Below are positions 59,731-64,000 of a stretch of DNA of 64,000 bases, in pieces. The translations under genes and the position numbers were made by a program. The stretch lies in NCBI RefSeq assembly GCF_015163665.1, contig NZ_JADEUG010000004.1, forward strand, positions 1-64,000. Direction: 5' to 3'. Positions within the stretch are counted from its first letter, which is position 1. Each line of letters starts with the position of its first letter. Source of the DNA: Xenorhabdus sp. BG5 (lineage in GTDB: Bacteria; Pseudomonadota; Gammaproteobacteria; Enterobacterales; Enterobacteriaceae). The notes beneath the pieces are model-generated. The model saw nothing but the letters and a program-made list of their open reading frames with translations. It was not told the DNA's origin and did no database searches.

Positions 59731-62223
59731 TTGTCATTGCCCATTTGTGACTTATTACCCATTTATGACGTCGTGGGCTCCGTTATTGCGGCACTGCAAA
59801 CGTCACAGCAAGTGTTATTACATGCGCCAACGGGAGCTGGAAAATCGACTGGATTGCCATTGGCAATTTTACAGCAGACACAGTTGTCGGGGCGCATTAT
59901 TATGCTGGAACCGCGGCGTATTGCTGCACGGAGTGTGGCTGAGCGTCTTGCCGAACAACTCAATGAGCCTGTTGGTATGACCATCGGCTACCGGATGCGT
60001 TCGGAAACCAAAGTCAGTGGTGCAACACGACTTGAGGTTGTGACCGAAGGGATCCTGACGCGTATGCTGCAACAAGATCCTGAATTAAACGGTGTCTCTC
60101 TTGTCATCCTTGATGAATTTCATGAACGTAGTTTACAGGCCGATCTCGCATTGGCACTGCTACTGGACGTACAAGAAGGGTTGCGCGATGACCTGCGTAT
60201 TCTGGTGATGTCGGCAACATTGGATAATCAGCGCCTTTCTGCTTTATTGCCCGATGCCCCTGTGATTGTGTCAGAAGGACGCAGTTATCCGGTAACGAGG
60301 TCATATCATCCACTTCCTTCTCATCAACCTTTTGAACAATCAGTTGCATCGGCGGTATTGCGGTTATTGCAGCAAGAAACGGGATCGTTGTTGCTGTTTC
60401 TGCCCGGCGCCGGGGAAATTCAGCGGGTAATGTTGCAATTGGAAGATAAGATCAATGGCGATACGCTGTTGTGTCCATTGTATGGGGCATTGTCGTTGGC
60501 AGAACAACGCAAAGCAATAACACCAGCACCAGTGGGAATGCGCAAAGTCGTGCTTGCCACCAATATTGCAGAAACCAGTCTGACGATTGAAGGTATTCGG
60601 CTAGTGGTAGACAGCGGACTAGAGCGTTCTGGTCGATTTGAACCGAAGAGTGGCCTGACCCGCTTAATTACCCAACGCATCAGCCAGGCATCGATGGTGC
60701 AGCGGGCAGGGCGGGCTGGACGATTAGAGGCCGGTGTTTGTTGGCATTTATTTAGTCAGGAGCAGGCAGAAAGAGCCAGAGAACACAACGAGCCGGAGAT
60801 CTTGCATTCAGATTTAAGCGGCCTACTGCTCTCTTTATTGCAGTGGGGATGTCGTGACAGTTCCCAGCTTCATTGGTTGGACAATCCACCACAACCTGCA
60901 TTGGCGGTTGCAGAATCCCTGTTGCTGCGTCTTAAGGCATTGGATGACAACCAGCAATTGACTTCCCGTGGTTGGCAAATGGCGGAATTCGGCAGCGAAC
61001 CGCGTTTGGCGGCGATACTGTGTTCAGCTCAGGAAGGCGATGATAAAGAAGACAAAAGCCGTGCAGCATTGGTAACGGCAGCGAAATTGGTTGCCATTTT
61101 GGAAGAGCCGCCGCGCCGTGGACAACCTGACTTGCTCTATTGGATGACAGCGAATCAGCGTCACTGGCAGCAACGCGCTAATCAGCTCGTCAGAAATTTT
61201 ACAAATCAACTAGTGGATAAAACAAGCCATGCTGGAAACCTCAGATTGGATCTTGTGCCTGAACTCTTGGTACAGGGTTTTCCAGATCGGATCGCTAAAA
61301 ACCGCGATAATCTTGGCCGTTTTCAGTTAGCCAATGGTTTGGGGGTAGCGCTGGAACGTGAAGAGCCGCTGTCGGGAGAGGCTTGGTTAGTGACTCCCAC
61401 ATTACATCAAGGAAACAGCCATCCTGATGCACAGGTTTTGCTTGCCTGTCCGTTGGCGATTGAACAGACCATAAAGCAATACCCTCATCTGTTTACTGAG
61501 CATACAACCGTAGAGTGGGATGATAATAAAGGCTCATTACGGGCGTGGAAGCGTTTGCAATGTGGGCGATTAATTGTCAAAGCCCAGCCATTGGCAAAAC
61601 CTTCGGCAGTGGAATTACAGGAAGCCTTGTTGAATTGGGTCAGGCAGGAAGGATTGTCGGCATTAAATTGGTCACAGGAGGCGTTGCAGTTGCGTATTCG
61701 CCTGCAAAGAGCAACAGAATGGCTACCGGAAGTGAACTGGCCTGGGGTTGATGACGAAGCATTATTGAACTCACTTGAACAGTGGTTGCTGCCTGCCCTG
61801 GATGGTGTTGATAATTTAAAAGGCTTGCGCCAGATTGAGCTGTCCTCCTGCCTGATGGAATTGCTTGATTGGCAACAACGGCGAATACTGGATAATGAAT
61901 TGCCTACTAATTACACTGTGCCAACGGGGAGCAGGATCACCATCCAGTATTTCCATGATAAACCTCCGGTATTGTCAGTGAGGATGCAGGAAATGTACGG
62001 GGAGCAGCAAAATCCAGTATTGGCGAAAGGACGAGTTCCGGTTGTCATTGAGTTGCTATCTCCTGCCCATCGTCCATTACAGATCACACAAGATCTTGCT
62101 GCGTTTTGGCAGGGAACTTATCGTGAGGTGCAAAAAGAGATGAAAGGGCGTTATCCCAAACACTTATGGCCAGATGATCCTGCTAACACAGCACCGACCA
62201 GGCGCGTGAAAAAGCAGATGTAA
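59731..62223 (+). CDS. hrpB: ATP-dependent helicase HrpB
   Basis: An 830-residue DEAH-type helicase. APTGAGKST (motif I), LEPRRIAAR (Ia), LDEFHERS (motif II, DEFH), MSATLD (III), ATNIAETSLTIEG (V) and QRAGRAGR (VI) are intact, and the C-terminus KGRYPKHLWPDDP is typical. The start is a TTG at 59731, giving the E. coli-like MSLP; no ATG fits better. It is divergent from sfsA and followed by mrcB. Confidence 0.95.
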   Translation: MSLPICDLLPIYDVVGSVIAALQTSQQVLLHAPTGAGKSTGLPLAILQQTQLSGRIIMLEPRRIAARSVAERLAEQLNEPVGMTIGYRMRSETKVSGATRLEVVTEGILTRMLQQDPELNGVSLVILDEFHERSLQADLALALLLDVQEGLRDDLRILVMSATLDNQRLSALLPDAPVIVSEGRSYPVTRSYHPLPSHQPFEQSVASAVLRLLQQETGSLLLFLPGAGEIQRVMLQLEDKINGDTLLCPLYGALSLAEQRKAITPAPVGMRKVVLATNIAETSLTIEGIRLVVDSGLERSGRFEPKSGLTRLITQRISQASMVQRAGRAGRLEAGVCWHLFSQEQAERAREHNEPEILHSDLSGLLLSLLQWGCRDSSQLHWLDNPPQPALAVAESLLLRLKALDDNQQLTSRGWQMAEFGSEPRLAAILCSAQEGDDKEDKSRAALVTAAKLVAILEEPPRRGQPDLLYWMTANQRHWQQRANQLVRNFTNQLVDKTSHAGNLRLDLVPELLVQGFPDRIAKNRDNLGRFQLANGLGVALEREEPLSGEAWLVTPTLHQGNSHPDAQVLLACPLAIEQTIKQYPHLFTEHTTVEWDDNKGSLRAWKRLQCGRLIVKAQPLAKPSAVELQEALLNWVRQEGLSALNWSQEALQLRIRLQRATEWLPEVNWPGVDDEALLNSLEQWLLPALDGVDNLKGLRQIELSSCLMELLDWQQRRILDNELPTNYTVPTGSRITIQYFHDKPPVLSVRMQEMYGEQQNPVLAKGRVPVVIELLSPAHRPLQITQDLAAFWQGTYREVQKEMKGRYPKHLWPDDPANTAPTRRVKKQM

Positions 62224-62261
62224 TGGTTTCAGTTAATTAATACACATTTGGAGAATTCGGT

Positions 62262-64000
62262 ATGTCTGATGATGATCGTCAGCCAATCGGACGCAAGGGT
62301 AAAAAATCAGGACTTCGTCGTGGGCGAACATCTAACAAACGCAATCGGCGGGATGATTATGATGATGATGAAAATGATAATTTTGACGACAACGATGAGG
62401 ATAAAGTCATGACTAAAAAAGGGAAGAACGCCCGCGGTGCGAATTCCCGCCCGCCTAAAAAAGGCGGGCACTGGTTTTTGTGGTTGCTGCTAAAAATCTT
62501 TATTGTGCTGGCGGTCCTCATTGTTATTTATGGCTTCTATCTGGATAACAAAATTCGCGAGCGTATTGACGGAAAAGTTTGGGATTTACCGTCAGCGGTG
62601 TACGGACGGATGGTCAATCTTGAACCCGGCATGAATTACAGCAAGGACGAAATGATCCATCTGCTGGAGGGGATGCAATATCGAAGAGTAACAAAAATCA
62701 CCCGTGCAGGTGAATTTGTCGTCAGGGGGAATAACATAGAGATGTTACGCCGCCCATTTGATTTCCCTGATGGTAAAGAAGAGCAAATTCAGGCACGGTT
62801 GTCCTTTGATAATAATCATCTTACCAGCATTGAAAACATGGAAAACTATCGTCAGTTTGGTTTTTTCCGTCTTGATCCCAAATTGATCACCATGATGCAA
62901 TCCCCCAATGGTGAACAGCGTCTGTTTGTCCCGCGCTCCGGCTTTCCTGATTTGTTGGTTCAGACTTTGCTGGAAACGGAAGATCGTTACTTTTATGAAC
63001 ATGATGGCGTCAGGCCGCTTTCCATTGCCCGTGCATTTTTAGCTAATTTGATCGCGGGACGTACAATTCAGGGTGGCAGTACCCTGACGCAGCAATTGGT
63101 GAAAAATTTGTTTCTCTCCAATGAACGTACTTTGATCCGTAAAGCGAATGAAGCGTACATGGCGTTGCTGTTAGAGGCTCGTTATGGCAAGGATCGTATT
63201 CTGGAATTGTACTTGAACGAAGTTTTTTTAGGACAAAGTGGTAATGAGCAGATCCATGGTTTTCCATTGGCAAGTCTGTACTATTTTGGTCGCCCGGTTG
63301 ATGAACTGAGTTTGGATCAGCAGGCGCTGCTGGTGGGAATGGTCAAAGGGGCTTCGTGGTATAACCCATGGCGTCATCCTAAAACTGCGCTAGAGCGACG
63401 CAATGTTGTTTTGAAAATCCTCCAGAACCGAAAAATCATCGATCAGGAGCTGTATGATCTACTCAGTGCTCGTCCGTTAGGGGTAAAACCGAAAAGCGGG
63501 GTGATTACGCCACAGCCCGCCTTTATGCAATTGGTTCGTCAGGAATTGCAAGAAAAGCTGGGCGATAAAGTCAAGGATTTGTCAGGGGTGAAGATCTTTA
63601 CTACCCTCGATCCGGTTTCGCAGGATGCGGCAGAAAAATCCGTTGAAGAAGGTGTTGCTGCCCTGCGAAAAGCCCGCAAGGTTGATGATCTGGAAGGGGC
63701 AATGGTTGTTGTTGACCGTTTCAGCGGTGAGGTTAGAGCCATGGTTGGCGGTTCCCAGCCGCAATATGCCGGGTTTAACCGGGCGTTAAACGCCCGTCGT
63801 TTGATTGGTTCCCTTGCTAAACCCGCCACGTATCTGACGGCACTGAGCCAGCCGGATAAATATCGTCTGAATACCTGGCTGGCGGATGAACCTCTCTCTA
63901 TTCCTCAAGCGGGCGGAAAGCCCTGGCAACCGAAGAACTTTAGCCGTACTTTCAGTGGGCGTGTCATGCTCATTGACGCGTTAGCGCGTTCGATGAATGT
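62262..64000 (+). CDS. mrcB: Penicillin-binding protein 1B MrcB, 5' part (runs off the window)
   Basis: The first 579 codons of a bifunctional peptidoglycan synthase. It has a charged cytoplasmic tail, one membrane helix (about 68-87), the UB2H domain, the glycosyltransferase domain (LETEDRYFYEHDGV, GGSTLTQQLVKNLFL) and the start of the transpeptidase domain with active-site Ser in IGSLAKPATYL. GGAG precedes the ATG. An internal Met50 after the acidic tail matches the site where E. coli makes its shorter isoform. The gene is incomplete only because the window ends. Confidence 0.96.
   Translation, partial: MSDDDRQPIGRKGKKSGLRRGRTSNKRNRRDDYDDDENDNFDDNDEDKVMTKKGKNARGANSRPPKKGGHWFLWLLLKIFIVLAVLIVIYGFYLDNKIRERIDGKVWDLPSAVYGRMVNLEPGMNYSKDEMIHLLEGMQYRRVTKITRAGEFVVRGNNIEMLRRPFDFPDGKEEQIQARLSFDNNHLTSIENMENYRQFGFFRLDPKLITMMQSPNGEQRLFVPRSGFPDLLVQTLLETEDRYFYEHDGVRPLSIARAFLANLIAGRTIQGGSTLTQQLVKNLFLSNERTLIRKANEAYMALLLEARYGKDRILELYLNEVFLGQSGNEQIHGFPLASLYYFGRPVDELSLDQQALLVGMVKGASWYNPWRHPKTALERRNVVLKILQNRKIIDQELYDLLSARPLGVKPKSGVITPQPAFMQLVRQELQEKLGDKVKDLSGVKIFTTLDPVSQDAAEKSVEEGVAALRKARKVDDLEGAMVVVDRFSGEVRAMVGGSQPQYAGFNRALNARRLIGSLAKPATYLTALSQPDKYRLNTWLADEPLSIPQAGGKPWQPKNFSRTFSGRVMLIDALARSMN

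Overview
The window looks like a chromosome segment of a moderately AT-rich member of the Enterobacterales. Xenorhabdus, or its close relative Photorhabdus (Morganellaceae), is the best fit. Housekeeping proteins are close to their E. coli orthologues and sit in recognisable enterobacterial gene order. AT-rich accessory insertions, a short palindromic repeat family, relic transposases, an orphan Hcp and a toxin/immunity-like pair interrupt that order. The genus is an inference from these traits; no rRNA gene lies in the window to confirm it.

Layout. Positions 1-2.9 kb hold a tRNA-Asp (probably the distal gene of an rRNA operon lying to the left), yafD and a ProY-like amino-acid permease behind an unusual structured leader. 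Positions 3-15.8 kb hold queE and queD, then the sulfate-assimilation genes cysJIH and cysG-cysDNC. Between these two blocks (8.7-11.1 kb) lies an accessory island: a putative membrane-active toxin gene, a DUF1240-like immunity gene, a broken second immunity copy and an orphan T6SS hcp. Positions 16-26 kb carry the conserved ftsB-ispD-ispF-truD-surE-pcm-nlpD-rpoS block, then miaE-mutS on the other strand.

Positions 26-40.8 kb are mostly accessory or variable: a Fic protein, a second methionine aminopeptidase, a phosphoethanolamine-transferase-like enzyme, btsT-yjiX-yjiA (pyruvate uptake), an orphan FimB-type recombinase, a serine/cysteine transporter, a three-gene lipoprotein operon (CsgG-like, DUF4810, DUF799) and a MATE pump. 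Positions 40.9-43 kb are a scar zone with an IS66 relic, two oppositely oriented copies of the palindromic repeat around one unrecognised gene, and an IS1 relic. uhpA-uhpB-uhpC follow with no uhpT beside them. Positions 47-64 kb return to the E. coli-like order: an isochorismatase-family hydrolase, then speED, yacC, hpt, can, yadGH, panBC, folK, pcnB, gluQ, dksA, sfsA, hrpB and mrcB, which runs off the right edge.

How the genes work together. cysDNC activates sulfate to PAPS, CysH reduces PAPS to sulfite, CysJI reduces sulfite to sulfide, and CysG makes the siroheme that CysI needs. ispD/ispF are two isoprenoid steps. surE-pcm-nlpD-rpoS is a stress and stationary-phase block. panB and panC feed pantothenate synthesis and speE/speD make spermidine. 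pcnB appears to use the rare AUU start codon known from E. coli, which extends the protein by 63 residues beyond its first ATG.
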